From Teichococcus deserti (lineage in GTDB: Bacteria; Pseudomonadota; Alphaproteobacteria; Acetobacterales; Acetobacteraceae), in assembly GCF_001982615.1 (NCBI RefSeq), contig NZ_MLCO01000200.1, forward strand, positions 1 to 34,890: 34,890 nt of DNA, in the 5' to 3' direction. The notes beneath the pieces were generated by a model that worked only from the letters and a program-made list of their open reading frames with translations, did not search any database and had not been told where the DNA came from. This document shows, piece after piece, positions 16,965 to 25,843 of the stretch. Numbering within the stretch: position 1 is the stretch's first letter; every line of letters starts with the position of its first letter. A program made the translations under genes and the position numbers.

Positions 16965-18601
16965 GCCCGATCGTGGAGAGCAAGCCCATGCAGCCCAGCA
17001 TCATCGACCTGCAGATCATGTGGAACCGCCTGATCGCCGTGGTGGGCGAGCAGGCGCAGGTGCTGATCCGCACCGCCTTCAGCCCGATCGTCCGCGAATG
17101 CGAGGACATTTCTGCAGGTGTCTTCGACCTGCAGGGGCGGATGCTGGCGCAGGCGGTGACGGGAACGCCCGGCCATATCAACTCGATGGCCGAATCCGTG
17201 AAGCACTTCCTCCGGCATTTCCCGGTGGAAGGGATGCAGGAGGGTGACGCCTATATCACCAACGACCCCTGGATGGGCACGGGGCACCTGAACGACTTCG
17301 TCATCACCACGCCGGCCTTCCACAAGGGCAAGCTGGTGGGGCTGTTTTGCTGTACCAGCCATCTCATGGATATCGGCGGGCTGGGCAACGGCCCTGAAGC
17401 CAGCGACGTCTTCATGGAGGGGCTGTACATCCCCATGCTGAAGCTCATCGACCGCGGCGTGGTCAACGAGACGCTGATGGCGATGATCCGCGCCAACACG
17501 CGGCTGCCGGTGGATACCGAGGGCGACACCTATTCCCTGGCCGCCTGCAACGATGTCGGCGTGCGGGCGCTCTCGGCGATGATGGACGAGTTCGGCATCG
17601 ACACGCTGGAGCCGCTGGCCGAGCATATCATCGCGCGGTCACGCGAGGCGGTGCTGGCGGAGATCGGCAAGCTGCCGAAGGGGAGCTGGTCCTACAGCAT
17701 GACGACGGATGGCTATGACCATCCGCTGACCATGCAGGCGACGCTGACGGTGTCCGATACGGGCATCCATGTCGACTACACGGGCACCTCGGGCGCGGTG
17801 CGCCGCGGCATCAACGTGCCGCTGGCCTATACCACCGCCTATACCGTGTTCGGGCTGGGCTGCCTGGTGGCGGCCGACATCCCGAACAATGCCGGGTCGT
17901 TGGCGCCGCTGACGGTGTCGGCGCCCGTTGGTTCCGTGCTGAACGCGCAGAAGCCGGCGCCGGTGTCGTCGCGGCATGTGCTGGGGCAGATGCTGCCGGA
18001 CATGGTTTTCGGCTGTCTGCGCCAGGCGATTCCGGAACGGGTGCCGGCCGAGGGCACCGCCTGCATCTGGAACATCACCGTGCGCGGGGAGTGGGCGGAG
18101 AAGGTCGGGCCGAACCATGGCTATGCGCTGGCCATCACCACCAATGGCGGCACCGGCGGACGTCCCGGGCAGGATGGGATGTCGGCGACGGCCTTCCCGT
18201 CCGGGGTGCATGGCACGCCGGTGGAGATCGCCGAGATCCAGTCGCCGCTGATGTTCTGGCGCAAGGAGTTCCGCCCGGGCAGCGGCGGCGACGGCGAAAG
18301 CCGTGGCGGGCTTGGCCAGATCATGGAGATCGTCAACACCGACGATGCGCCGTTCGAGCTGCTGGCGGCCTTCGATCGCATCCAGTATCCGCCGCGCGGC
18401 CAGATGGGCGGCGGCGACGGCGCGCCCGGCTATGTCGGGTTGGGCGACGGCACCGTGCTGCGTGGCAAGGGGTTGCAGGTGATCCCGCCCGGCGAGCGCC
18501 TGGTGGTGCTGACGCCTGGCGGCGCCGGCCTGGGCGATCCTGCCGCGCGCGATGCCGCGAAGCGTTCGGCGGATGCGGCGAACGGCCTGCTGGCTGACTG
18601 A
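16961..18601 (+). CDS. hyuB: Hydantoinase/oxoprolinase family protein, subunit B
   Basis: A 546-residue partner of the preceding subunit, with which it overlaps by 4 bp. The family-typical N-terminus is MWNRLIAVVGEQAQVLIRTAFSPIVRECEDISAGVFD. It is followed by GTPGHINSM and the YITNDPWMGTGHLNDF signature near residue 100; the C-terminal region is GGAGLGDP. HyuB supplies the hydrolytic half of the A2B2-type complex after ATP-dependent activation by HyuA. Length and motif order are normal, so the complex should be functional. Alternative Mets exist at residue 10 (MQPSII), but the ATGA overlap favours 16961. The exact substrate cannot be told from sequence, since hydantoin, oxoproline, caprolactam and acetone-type enzymes share these motifs. 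Confidence 0.92.
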   Translation: MSPIVESKPMQPSIIDLQIMWNRLIAVVGEQAQVLIRTAFSPIVRECEDISAGVFDLQGRMLAQAVTGTPGHINSMAESVKHFLRHFPVEGMQEGDAYITNDPWMGTGHLNDFVITTPAFHKGKLVGLFCCTSHLMDIGGLGNGPEASDVFMEGLYIPMLKLIDRGVVNETLMAMIRANTRLPVDTEGDTYSLAACNDVGVRALSAMMDEFGIDTLEPLAEHIIARSREAVLAEIGKLPKGSWSYSMTTDGYDHPLTMQATLTVSDTGIHVDYTGTSGAVRRGINVPLAYTTAYTVFGLGCLVAADIPNNAGSLAPLTVSAPVGSVLNAQKPAPVSSRHVLGQMLPDMVFGCLRQAIPERVPAEGTACIWNITVRGEWAEKVGPNHGYALAITTNGGTGGRPGQDGMSATAFPSGVHGTPVEIAEIQSPLMFWRKEFRPGSGGDGESRGGLGQIMEIVNTDDAPFELLAAFDRIQYPPRGQMGGGDGAPGYVGLGDGTVLRGKGLQVIPPGERLVVLTPGGAGLGDPAARDAAKRSADAANGLLAD

Positions 18602-18602
18602 C

Positions 18603-18653
18603 AGAAAAAAGATGGGGGTTCGGGGGAATTCCTTCCCCCGACCTTTCTTTTCT
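18603..18653. terminator. Bidirectional hairpin terminator, family copy 1 (EcoRI-containing)
   Basis: CGGGGGAATTCCTTCCCCCG (18621-18640) forms a stem with a central GAATTC. It is flanked by an A-rich run on the left (18605-18610) and TTTCTTTTCT on the right (18644-18653), so it can terminate in both directions. On the minus strand it reads as the same element found at 33997-34033 and 34195-34231. It follows the HyuB stop at once and separates it from the amidase pair. Confidence 0.75.
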
Positions 18654-18700
18654 GCGTCATCCTGACTGGGCTTTTCCGGAATCAGGTGGAGTCTTTTGTG

Positions 18701-18904
18701 ATGGCGCAGGAGATGAAGGAGCTGGTCGTCGCGACGGCCGGCCGCTGGTCGGGCGTGCAGCCGCCGAACGAGGCGGCGCTGGAGCTGGCGGCGGATCTTC
18801 AGTCGATCGTGGCGGCGTTCGAGGCCGTGCGCGGCGGCTTGCGGTTCGAGGATGAGCCGGCGGGTTTCGAGGCGGCGCTGCAGGCCTGCAAGGAGACGCC
18901 GTGA
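18701..18904 (+). CDS. AtzG-like small amidase-associated subunit 1
   Basis: A 67-residue helical protein (MAQEMKELVVATAGRWSGVQ...AADLQSIVAAFEAVRGGLRF). Its position directly before an amidase-signature gene, its length and its helix pattern match the AtzG/DUF4089-type partners that assist AtzE-like amidases, comparable to GatC for GatA. The partner gene starts inside its stop codon (TGATG), so the two are translated in a fixed ratio. AGGTGGAG (18684-18691) sits at good distance before ATG 18701; a GTG at 18686 would add five residues. Sequence identity in this family is low, so the call leans on context. It would act in the cytoplasm by stabilising or gating the amidase. Confidence 0.6.
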   Translation: MAQEMKELVVATAGRWSGVQPPNEAALELAADLQSIVAAFEAVRGGLRFEDEPAGFEAALQACKETP

Positions 18905-20340
18905 TGGGCGCGACCCTGGTCGAGGATGTCGACACGCTGGCCGGGCTGTCGCTGGTCGATGCGGCGGCGGCGGTGGCGGATGGCAGCATCAGCGCGGTGG
19001 CGCTGACGGAGGCCTGCATCGCGCGGACGCGGCGGCTGGAGCCGAAGGTCAATTCGGTGATCTGGCTGGACGAGGCGGGCGCGCTGGAAGCGGCGGAGGC
19101 GGCCGATGCGGCACGCCGCGCGGGTGCCGCGCTGGGGCCGCTGCATGGCGTGCCGATGGCGCATAAGGACATGTACTACAAGGCGGGGCAGCGGAGCTCC
19201 TGCGGGTCCGCCATCCGCCGCGACTTCCGCCCGACGATCACGGCGACGGTGCTGGAGCGGCTGGAGGGTGCCGGCGCGGTGACCTTCGGCGGGCTGAACA
19301 TGGCGGAGTTCGCGCAGAACCCGACCGGGCACAACCGGCATTACGGCGACTGCCTGAACCCGTGGAATGAAGCGCATATCACGGGCGGATCCTCGTCGGG
19401 GTCGGGAGCGGCGGTGGCCGCGCGCTTCGCCTTCATGGCGCTGGGGTCGGATACGGGCGGGTCGATCCGACTGCCGGCCTCGGCCTGTGGCGTGACGGGG
19501 CTGAAGCCGACGCAGACGCGCGTCAGCCGGTTCGGCGTGATGCCGCTGTCCTTCTCCTGCGATAATGTCGGGCCGCTGGCGCGCAGCGCGCGGGATTGCG
19601 CGCGGGTGATGACGGTGATGGCGGGGCACGACCCGAAGGATCCGACCAGCGCCAAGGAGGCCGTGCCCGACTACGAGGCGGCGCTGGACGGCGATCTGCG
19701 TGGCATGCGCATCGGCGTGCCAGAGACCTTCTTCCTCGATGGCGTGGCGCCGAGCGTGCTGGCGGCGATGGAGACGGCGCTGGATGTGCTGAGGGGGCGC
19801 GGCGCCAGCGTGACGCGGATCAAGCTGCCGCTGATCCCGGAGCTGTCCGCTTGTTCCTCCGTGGTCAGCCGCTGCGAGGCGGCGGCGATCCATGGCGAAT
19901 GGATGCGCGAATATCCGCAGGACTACGCGGTGCATCTGTCGGCGCGGCTGTTCCCCGGCTATGCGATCCCGGCGACGCATTACATCGAGGCGCTGAGCCG
20001 GCGCGGGCCGCTGCTGCAGGAGTTCTGTCGCGCGGTGTTCTCCGAGTTCGACCTGCTGGTGACGCCGACGATCGCGACGGAGCTGCCGACGCGGGCGGAA
20101 ACCGACATCGACCACGGCCCGCCGGGGACGGCGGCGAAGTTCATGGCGGTGTCGAACAACACGCGGCTGATCAATTATCTCGGGTTGCCCGCGATCAGTG
20201 TGCCCTGCGGCTTCGACAGCCTTGGCCTGCCGGTGGGGCTGCAGATCATCGGGCGGCCGTTCGCGGAAGCGCGGGTGATGCAGGCGGCCGACGCCTTCCA
20301 GCGTGACAGCGACTGGCATCTTCGCGTGCCGGCGCTGTGA
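18904..20340 (+). CDS. Amidase-signature family hydrolase 1
   Basis: A 478-residue cytoplasmic amidase. The Ser-cisSer-Lys triad is visible: Lys in VPMAHKDMYYKAG (about residue 87), the glycine/serine-rich stretch HITGGSSSGSGAAVAA (about 159-174) and the nucleophile region LGSDTGGSIRLPAS (about 181-194). The C-terminal part (INYLGLPAISVPCGF, then LPVGLQIIGRPF) is normal for the family. Such enzymes hydrolyse carboxamides, carbamoyl compounds such as allophanate or carboxybiuret, or transfer amide groups. The close AtzG-like partner and the hydantoinase genes upstream suggest cleavage of a linear ureide or amide made by ring opening. The start overlaps the stop of the small partner gene; GTG 18901 is also possible. 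Specificity is not known. Confidence 0.9.
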   Translation: MGATLVEDVDTLAGLSLVDAAAAVADGSISAVALTEACIARTRRLEPKVNSVIWLDEAGALEAAEAADAARRAGAALGPLHGVPMAHKDMYYKAGQRSSCGSAIRRDFRPTITATVLERLEGAGAVTFGGLNMAEFAQNPTGHNRHYGDCLNPWNEAHITGGSSSGSGAAVAARFAFMALGSDTGGSIRLPASACGVTGLKPTQTRVSRFGVMPLSFSCDNVGPLARSARDCARVMTVMAGHDPKDPTSAKEAVPDYEAALDGDLRGMRIGVPETFFLDGVAPSVLAAMETALDVLRGRGASVTRIKLPLIPELSACSSVVSRCEAAAIHGEWMREYPQDYAVHLSARLFPGYAIPATHYIEALSRRGPLLQEFCRAVFSEFDLLVTPTIATELPTRAETDIDHGPPGTAAKFMAVSNNTRLINYLGLPAISVPCGFDSLGLPVGLQIIGRPFAEARVMQAADAFQRDSDWHLRVPAL

Positions 20341-20346
20341 TGGATT

Positions 20347-20373
20347 GCGGCGGGGGGTGTCGCCCCCCGCCGC
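20347..20373. terminator. Bidirectional hairpin between convergent amidase genes
   Basis: GCGGCGGGGGG (20347-20357) and CCCCCCGCCGC (20363-20373) make a perfect 11-bp stem with a 5-nt loop in the 39-bp gap between two convergent stop codons. It should stop transcription from both sides even without a T-run. Confidence 0.65.
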
Positions 20374-20379
20374 GTCGCG

Positions 20380-21795
20380 TCAGGCCGCTTCGGCCATCAC
20401 CGCGGGACGGCGCGCGGCGCCCCAGCCGGCGGTGATCTTCTCCACCGCGCGGCCGGCGCGCAGCACCAGCGCATCCTCGAAAGGACGGCCGACCAGCTGC
20501 GCCGACAGCGGCAACCCGCTGCTGCTGAAGCCGGCCGGCATCGACAGCGCCGGATTGCCGGTGACGTTGAAGGGCATGGTCTGGATATGCATCGGGCCCG
20601 GCCGGTCCTTCGGATATTCTGAGAAGGCCGGTGCGGGGCCGAGGGCGCAGGCGGTCAGCAGAAGATCGTGCTGGGCCAGGGCGCCGCGGTTGACGGCGAC
20701 GGAGAGCTCGCGCCGCAGCCGCTGCGCCTGGATATAGTCGGCCGAGCTGATCGAGGCGCCGATCACCATGCGCATGAACAGCAGCTCGCCATAGTCCTGC
20801 GGGCGGGCGCGCAGATTGGCCTCGTGGATGGCATAGGCCTCGGCGACCAGGATGACGCGGCCGCAGGCGTTGAACAGCGCGTAGTCGGGCAGCGTCACTT
20901 CCTCGACGATGGCGCCCTCGGCGGCCAGCGCCTCGGCCAGGCGGTCGAGGGCGGCGGTGGTCTCGGGGGTCAGCCCCTCGGCATCGCGCCAGAGGTTGCG
21001 CGGCAGGCCGATGCGCAGGCCGGCGACGCCATCCTCGAGCCCGCTGCGGAAATCGGGAATCGGATGGTTGCGGCTGGCAGGATCGACAGAGTCGAAGCCG
21101 GCGATGGCCTGCATGGTGATCGCCGTGTCCTCGACATTCGCCGATAGCGGGCCGCAATGGTCGAGGGTGTAGGACAGCGGGAAGACGCCGCGGCGGCTGA
21201 CCAGGCCATAGGTCGGCTTCAGCCCGACGGTGCCGCAATAGGCGGCCGGGCCGCGGATCGAGCCGCCGGTATCCGACCCCATGGCCATGCGCACCAGCCC
21301 GGCCGCCACGGCCGCGCCCGAGCCGGAGGAGGAGCCGCCGGTGATATGCTCGGTGTTCCAGGGATTGCGCGCCGGCGGGAAGGGCAGGTCGAAGCTGGGG
21401 CCGCCGAGGGCGAATTCATGCGTCGCCAGTTTGCCCAGCAGCACGCCGCCGCCGGCCTTCAGCTTCACGGCGACGACGCAGTCCTTGGCGGGGATGTCGT
21501 CGATGCGCAGCTTGGAATGGCAGGTCGTGCGGATGCCGGCGGTGTCGTAGATGTCCTTCAGCGCATAGGGGATGCCCTGCATCGCGCCGGCGTCGCGGCC
21601 GGCGGCGAAATCGGCATCCGCCTTCGCCGCATCGGCCAAGGCGCGTTCGCCGGTGACCAGGACAAAGCTGTGCAGCGCGCCGTCGAGGGCAGCGATGCGG
21701 GCCAGCGCCGCTTCCGTCAGCGCGACGGAGGTGGTGCTGCCGGTGCGCAGCCGGCGGCCCATCTCCGCCATGGAGAGATCGGTGAGCGCGGTCAC
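20380..21795 (-). CDS. Amidase-signature family hydrolase 2
   Basis: A 471-residue amidase and paralogue of the convergent enzyme. Triad motifs are intact: Lys in IPYALKDIYDTAG (about residue 79), HITGGSSSGSGAAVAAG (about 149-165) and MGSDTGGSIRGPAAYCG (about 171-187). The C-terminal NVTGNPALSMPAGF and LPLSAQLVGRPF segments are normal. Loops differ clearly from the first amidase (for example FALGGPSFDLPFPPARNPW), so a different substrate is likely. Its ATG overlaps the stop of a tiny upstream gene by 4 bp (ATGA, 21792-21795), mirroring the arrangement of the other amidase. The pair is transcribed divergently from the ABC importer, so the regulatory region at 22005-22375 is shared. Confidence 0.9.
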   Translation of the reverse strand: MTALTDLSMAEMGRRLRTGSTTSVALTEAALARIAALDGALHSFVLVTGERALADAAKADADFAAGRDAGAMQGIPYALKDIYDTAGIRTTCHSKLRIDDIPAKDCVVAVKLKAGGGVLLGKLATHEFALGGPSFDLPFPPARNPWNTEHITGGSSSGSGAAVAAGLVRMAMGSDTGGSIRGPAAYCGTVGLKPTYGLVSRRGVFPLSYTLDHCGPLSANVEDTAITMQAIAGFDSVDPASRNHPIPDFRSGLEDGVAGLRIGLPRNLWRDAEGLTPETTAALDRLAEALAAEGAIVEEVTLPDYALFNACGRVILVAEAYAIHEANLRARPQDYGELLFMRMVIGASISSADYIQAQRLRRELSVAVNRGALAQHDLLLTACALGPAPAFSEYPKDRPGPMHIQTMPFNVTGNPALSMPAGFSSSGLPLSAQLVGRPFEDALVLRAGRAVEKITAGWGAARRPAVMAEAA

Positions 21796-22004
21796 GGCGT
21801 CATCTCCCGGGTGATGGTGTCGAGGTCATAGGTGCCGGCCGGCTCGGCCGCGGCGGTGCGGCCGTTGCGCAGCAGCGGCAGCAGCGACTGCAGGTCGCGG
21901 TAGCAGGCCAGGACGCCGCCATAGCGCCCTTCCGGCAGGGTGATGCCGGCACGCTTCAGCACAAGGTCGAGCTCGGGATCGCGCTCCGCGTCGGTGGGGT
22001 CCAT
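21792..22004 (-). CDS. AtzG-like small amidase-associated subunit 2
   Basis: A 70-residue acidic protein (MDPTDAERDPELDLVLKRAG, then YGGVLACYRDLQSLLPLLR). It ends in the EPAGTYDLD-type tail often seen in small partners of amidases. A strong GGAGGAG lies five bases before ATG 22004. The stop overlaps the amidase start, so it is translationally coupled. It likely forms a stable complex with amidase 2, as AtzG does with AtzE. It differs in sequence from the first small partner, so each amidase seems to have its own. The family call is by context and pattern. Confidence 0.6.
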   Translation of the reverse strand: MDPTDAERDPELDLVLKRAGITLPEGRYGGVLACYRDLQSLLPLLRNGRTAAAEPAGTYDLDTITREMTP

Positions 22005-22375
22005 CGGCAGCTCCTCCGCTATTCATCCGGGATTGGATGCGATGTCGAAATCCTATGGCGGCCGGCGGCGCTTGTCGCGCCTAAATCCGCATCAGTTCTC
22101 GCCTGGTGGAAGCCAGCCGCATCAGCATCTTCGCGGGCGCAGCAAGCCGGCGTGGCGCCGGACGCCGGAAAATGCCTTCGGAACGTGCAAGCCATGCGCT
22201 CGAAGGATGCAGACCGATTCGAAAAATCATCGTTGTGATTGAAACTTTGATCGGCCTACCGTGCGGGAACCGGAGGGACGGTCGCCATGCTGGATGTCGC
22301 GCAAACGCGGCTTCCATCGGCGCACCCATGCACAGAGCCATCCACCGGCGGCGCTCCGCCGGAGAAGGAGACGAG
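22005..22375. promoter_or_regulatory. Shared divergent promoter region of amidase 2 and ABC importer
   Basis: A 370-bp non-coding stretch between divergent operons. It is less GC-rich around 22205-22260. No clear dyad operator was recognised. At its right end AGAAGGAGA (22363-22371) is the ribosome-binding site of the substrate-binding protein gene. No regulator gene is adjacent, so control would be by a distant factor. Confidence 0.4.
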
Positions 22376-23965
22376 ATGAAGCGAGTTCTTGCCTCGATCG
22401 GCGCTGCCTTCGTCCTTGCCGCCGCGGGTGTCTCCGCCGCCCCCGCGCGGGCCGAGACGGTGCTGCGCATCGCCATGACCGCCGGCGACATCCCGCTGAC
22501 CGCCGGCATCCCGGACCAGGGATTCGAAGGCTGGCGTTTCGTCGGCTACAATCTCTACGATTCGCTGGTGCTGTGGGATCTGTCGCGAGGCGACCGCATC
22601 GCCGACATCAGGCCGGGGCTCGCCACCGAATGGGCGGTCGATCCCACGAACAACCGGCGCTGGATCTTCAAGCTGCGGCCGGGCGTCAAGTTCCATGACG
22701 GCTCGATCTTCACCGCGCAGGACGTGGTGTGGAACATGGAGCGGATGACGAAGGAAGGCGCGCCGCAATTCAACGCGCGGCAATTCGCCTTTGCCCGCGG
22801 GTACCTGACGAATTTCGAATCGGTCGAGGCGGTCGACGAGCAGACGGTGGCCTTCACCACCAAGACGCCGGACAGCCTGTTCCCCTACAACCTGTCCTTC
22901 CTGATGATGGTGAGCCCGCGCCGCTCGGCCGAGGTGAAGAACGACGCCGACGCCTTCGCGCGCAATCCCTCCGGCACCGGGCCCTATCGCTTCGCCCGCA
23001 TGGTGCCCGGCGAGCGGCTGGAGCTGGTGCGCAACGCCGATTACTGGGACGCGGCGCGGGTGCCGAAGCATGACCGGCTGGTGCTGCTGCCGATGCCCGA
23101 GGCCTCGACCCGCACCGCCTCGCTGCTATCCGGCCAGGTCGACTGGATCGAGGCGCCGGCACCCGATGCCATCCCGCGGCTGCGCTCGGCGCGGATGCAG
23201 GTCGTCACCAATTCCTACCCTCACAACTGGACCTATCAGCTGAACTTCGTCGATGGCGCCTTCAAGGACATCCGCGTCCGCCAGGCGGCCAACCACGCGC
23301 TGAACCGCGCCGACATGAAGGAAATGCTGGGCGGCGTGGCGCTGGAGGGTTTCGCGACGGTGCCGCCGTCGACCGCCTATTATGGCAATCCTGTGCGCTA
23401 CGAATACGACCCGGCCAAGGCGCGGGCACTGCTGCAGCAGGCGGGCTGCCTGCCCTGCAACGTCACCTTCGCCATCTCCACCTCCGGCTCCGGCCAGATG
23501 CAGCCGCTGCCGATGAACGAGCTGGTGAAGTCGCAGCTGGAGGCGGTGGGCTTCAAGGTGAACCTGCAGGTGATGGACTGGAACGCGCTGCTGCAGCTCG
23601 GCCGCGAAGGGCGCGAGAAGCATACCGGCGTCGACGGCATCAACATCAGCCGCGCCACCCAGGACCCGTTCAACGGCATGCTGCGCTTCATCGCCTCCAG
23701 CCAGGCGGCGCCGCGCGGCTCCAACTGGGGCCATTACAACAGCCCGGAGATGGACGCGCTGATCACCGAGGCGCTGTCCACCTTCGACGCCGAGAAGCGG
23801 CTGGCGGTGCTGACCCGCATCCATGAGAAGATGAGCCAGGATGCGGTGATGCTCTGGGTCGCGCATGACCTCAATCCGCGCGCGCTGTCGCCGCGGGTGC
23901 GCGGCTTCGTCCAGGCGCAGAGCTGGTTCCAGGACCTGACGACCATCACCGTCGAGGCGCGCTGA
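22376..23965 (+). CDS. ABC transporter substrate-binding protein, peptide/nickel (family 5) type
   Basis: A 529-residue periplasmic binding protein. A Sec signal peptide (MKRVLASIGAAFVLAAAGVS, cleaved after APARA) is followed by the family 5 extracellular solute-binding fold. Recognisable segments are the YDSLVLWDLSRG region, LRPGVKFHDGSIFTAQDVVWNMERM, the family hallmark PSGTGPYRFARMVPGERLELVRNADYW (split here by position) and RVRQAANHALNRADMKEML. It captures the substrate for the importer encoded by the next four genes. ATG 22376 is chosen because it has a strong AGGAGA and begins the signal peptide. Family members bind peptides, nickel, opines or amides; the neighbours here suggest an amide, ureide or modified amino acid. 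Confidence 0.92.
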   Translation: MKRVLASIGAAFVLAAAGVSAAPARAETVLRIAMTAGDIPLTAGIPDQGFEGWRFVGYNLYDSLVLWDLSRGDRIADIRPGLATEWAVDPTNNRRWIFKLRPGVKFHDGSIFTAQDVVWNMERMTKEGAPQFNARQFAFARGYLTNFESVEAVDEQTVAFTTKTPDSLFPYNLSFLMMVSPRRSAEVKNDADAFARNPSGTGPYRFARMVPGERLELVRNADYWDAARVPKHDRLVLLPMPEASTRTASLLSGQVDWIEAPAPDAIPRLRSARMQVVTNSYPHNWTYQLNFVDGAFKDIRVRQAANHALNRADMKEMLGGVALEGFATVPPSTAYYGNPVRYEYDPAKARALLQQAGCLPCNVTFAISTSGSGQMQPLPMNELVKSQLEAVGFKVNLQVMDWNALLQLGREGREKHTGVDGINISRATQDPFNGMLRFIASSQAAPRGSNWGHYNSPEMDALITEALSTFDAEKRLAVLTRIHEKMSQDAVMLWVAHDLNPRALSPRVRGFVQAQSWFQDLTTITVEAR

Positions 23966-23984
23966 CCGACAGGAGGCACAGCCG

Positions 23985-24932
23985 ATGTTCAGCTATGTCC
24001 TGCGGCGGCTGCTGGCGGCCGTGCCGATCGCCCTCGGCGTCTCCATGGTCTGCTTCGGCCTGGTCTATCTGGCGCCGGGCGACCCGGTGCAGACGCTGCT
24101 GCCGCCCGATGCCGATGCCGAGACGGTGGCGCAGCTGAAGCGGCTCTACGGCCTCGACCGGCCGCTGGCGGTGCAATACCTGTCCTGGCTCGGCCGCGTG
24201 CTGTCCGGCGATTTCGGCCGCTCCATCGCGACGGGGCGGCCGGTGGCGGAAGAGATCGCGCGCTCGCTCGGCAACACCGTGCTGCTGGCGGGGCTGTCCG
24301 TCGTCGTCGCCTTCAGCGTCGCCTTCGCCCTCGGCACCATCGCCGGGCGGCGGGCGGGCAGCTGGCTCGACCGTTGCGTCACCGGCGTCGCCGTGGTCGG
24401 CGTCTCGGTGCCGAACTACTGGCTGGGCATCGTGCTGGTGATCGTCTTCGCGGTGGAGATGATGGCGCTGCCGGCCTCGGGCATGGCCGGCGACGGCTTC
24501 GACCCGACCAGCTGGGAGCATCTGAAGCACCTGGTGCTGCCGGTGATCACGCTGTCGATGATCCCGGTCGGCATCATCGCCCGCACCACGCGCTCGGCGG
24601 TTTCCGAGGTGATGAACCAGGAATTCGTCACCACGCTCCGCGCCAACGGGTTGCCGGAATGGCGCGTGCTGCGCCACGCGCTGAAGAACGCGCTGCCGCC
24701 GGTGCTGGCAGTGATGGGGCTGCAATTCGGCACGCTGATGGGCGGCTCCATCCTGGTGGAGACGGTGTTCAGCTGGCCGGGCAGCGGCTTCCTGCTCAGC
24801 AAGGCGATCCTGACCCGCGACGTGCCGGTGCTGCAGGGAACCATCCTGGTGCTGGCGCTGATCTTCGTGCTCACCAACCTCGCCGTCGACCTGGTGCAAT
24901 CCTCGGTCGATCCGCGCATCCGCCGCGCCTGA
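23985..24932 (+). CDS. ABC transporter permease, DppB type
   Basis: A 315-residue inner-membrane permease. The N-terminal [20 protein letters not shown] helix and the following [12 protein letters not shown] periplasmic stretch are typical of DppB/OppB. A further five hydrophobic segments follow. The cytoplasmic EAA loop, which contacts the ATPases, is seen as [23 protein letters not shown] (about 218-240). It pairs with the DppC-type permease downstream. It lies 19 bp after the binding-protein gene in the same operon, with AGGAGG just before the start. Confidence 0.92.
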   Translation: MFSYVLRRLLAAVPIALGVSMVCFGLVYLAPGDPVQTLLPPDADAETVAQLKRLYGLDRPLAVQYLSWLGRVLSGDFGRSIATGRPVAEEIARSLGNTVLLAGLSVVVAFSVAFALGTIAGRRAGSWLDRCVTGVAVVGVSVPNYWLGIVLVIVFAVEMMALPASGMAGDGFDPTSWEHLKHLVLPVITLSMIPVGIIARTTRSAVSEVMNQEFVTTLRANGLPEWRVLRHALKNALPPVLAVMGLQFGTLMGGSILVETVFSWPGSGFLLSKAILTRDVPVLQGTILVLALIFVLTNLAVDLVQSSVDPRIRRA

Positions 24933-24945
24933 AGGGAGATCGCGC

Positions 24946-25839
24946 ATGTCCACGACGATCGACAAGGTGGCGACGCCGGCGCCGATGGCCGCGCCACGCC
25001 AGCGCGGCTATTGGGGCACCGTCGGCTACCGGCTGCGGCACGACCCGGTGACGCTGTGCTTCGGCGCGCTGCTGCTGGCCATCATTCTTTCTGCCGTTTT
25101 CGCGCCGTGGCTGGCGCCCTTCGATCCTTACCGCGAAAGCATCATCCGGCGCCTCAAGGCGCCGGGCTATATGGGCCATATGCTGGGTACCGACGAGCTC
25201 GGCCGCGACATGCTGTCGCGCCTGCTGCATGGCGGGCGGCTGACGCTGACCATGGGCATGGTGCCGGTGCTGCTGGCGACGCTGATCGGCGGCGGCCTGG
25301 GCGTCGTCGCCGGCTTCCTCGGCGGCGTCGCCAATGCGGCGATCATGCGGGTGATGGATGTCTTCTACGCCTTCCCCTCGGTGCTGCTGGCCGTCGCCAT
25401 CTCCGGCGCCATGGGCGGCGGCGTGCTGAACGGCATGATCGCGCTGACCCTGGTCTTCATCCCGCCGCTGTGCCGCGTGGCCGAGACGGCGACGACGCAG
25501 GTGCGCAACCTGGACTTCGTCGATGCGGCGCGGGCCACCGGCGCGCCGCTGCGGCTGGTGCTGTGGCACCATGTGCTGGGCAATGTGCTGGGGCCGATCC
25601 TGATCTACGCCTCCAGCCTGATTTCCGTCGGCATCATCCTCGCTTCCGGACTTTCCTTCCTGGGCCTGGGGGTGAAGCCGCCGGAGCCCGATTGGGGGCT
25701 GATGCTGAATGCGCTGCGCCAGGCGATCTATGTCAGCCCGCTGGTCGCCGCCATGCCCGGCATCGCCATCTTCCTGACCTCGGTCAGCCTGAACATGGTG
25801 AGCGACGGCCTGCGCGCCGCCATGGATGTGAGGAGCTGA
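24946..25839 (+). CDS. ABC transporter permease, DppC type
   Basis: A 297-residue inner-membrane permease. A short cytoplasmic N-terminal tail is followed by a first helix ([20 protein letters not shown]). Next come the family motif [19 protein letters not shown] (about 81-99) and several more hydrophobic helices. The EAA loop appears as [20 protein letters not shown] (about 190-209). It completes the transmembrane channel with the DppB-type protein. The gap to the previous gene is 13 bp, with AGGGAGA as ribosome-binding site. Confidence 0.92.
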   Translation: MSTTIDKVATPAPMAAPRQRGYWGTVGYRLRHDPVTLCFGALLLAIILSAVFAPWLAPFDPYRESIIRRLKAPGYMGHMLGTDELGRDMLSRLLHGGRLTLTMGMVPVLLATLIGGGLGVVAGFLGGVANAAIMRVMDVFYAFPSVLLAVAISGAMGGGVLNGMIALTLVFIPPLCRVAETATTQVRNLDFVDAARATGAPLRLVLWHHVLGNVLGPILIYASSLISVGIILASGLSFLGLGVKPPEPDWGLMLNALRQAIYVSPLVAAMPGIAIFLTSVSLNMVSDGLRAAMDVRS

Positions 25840-25843
25840 GCCC

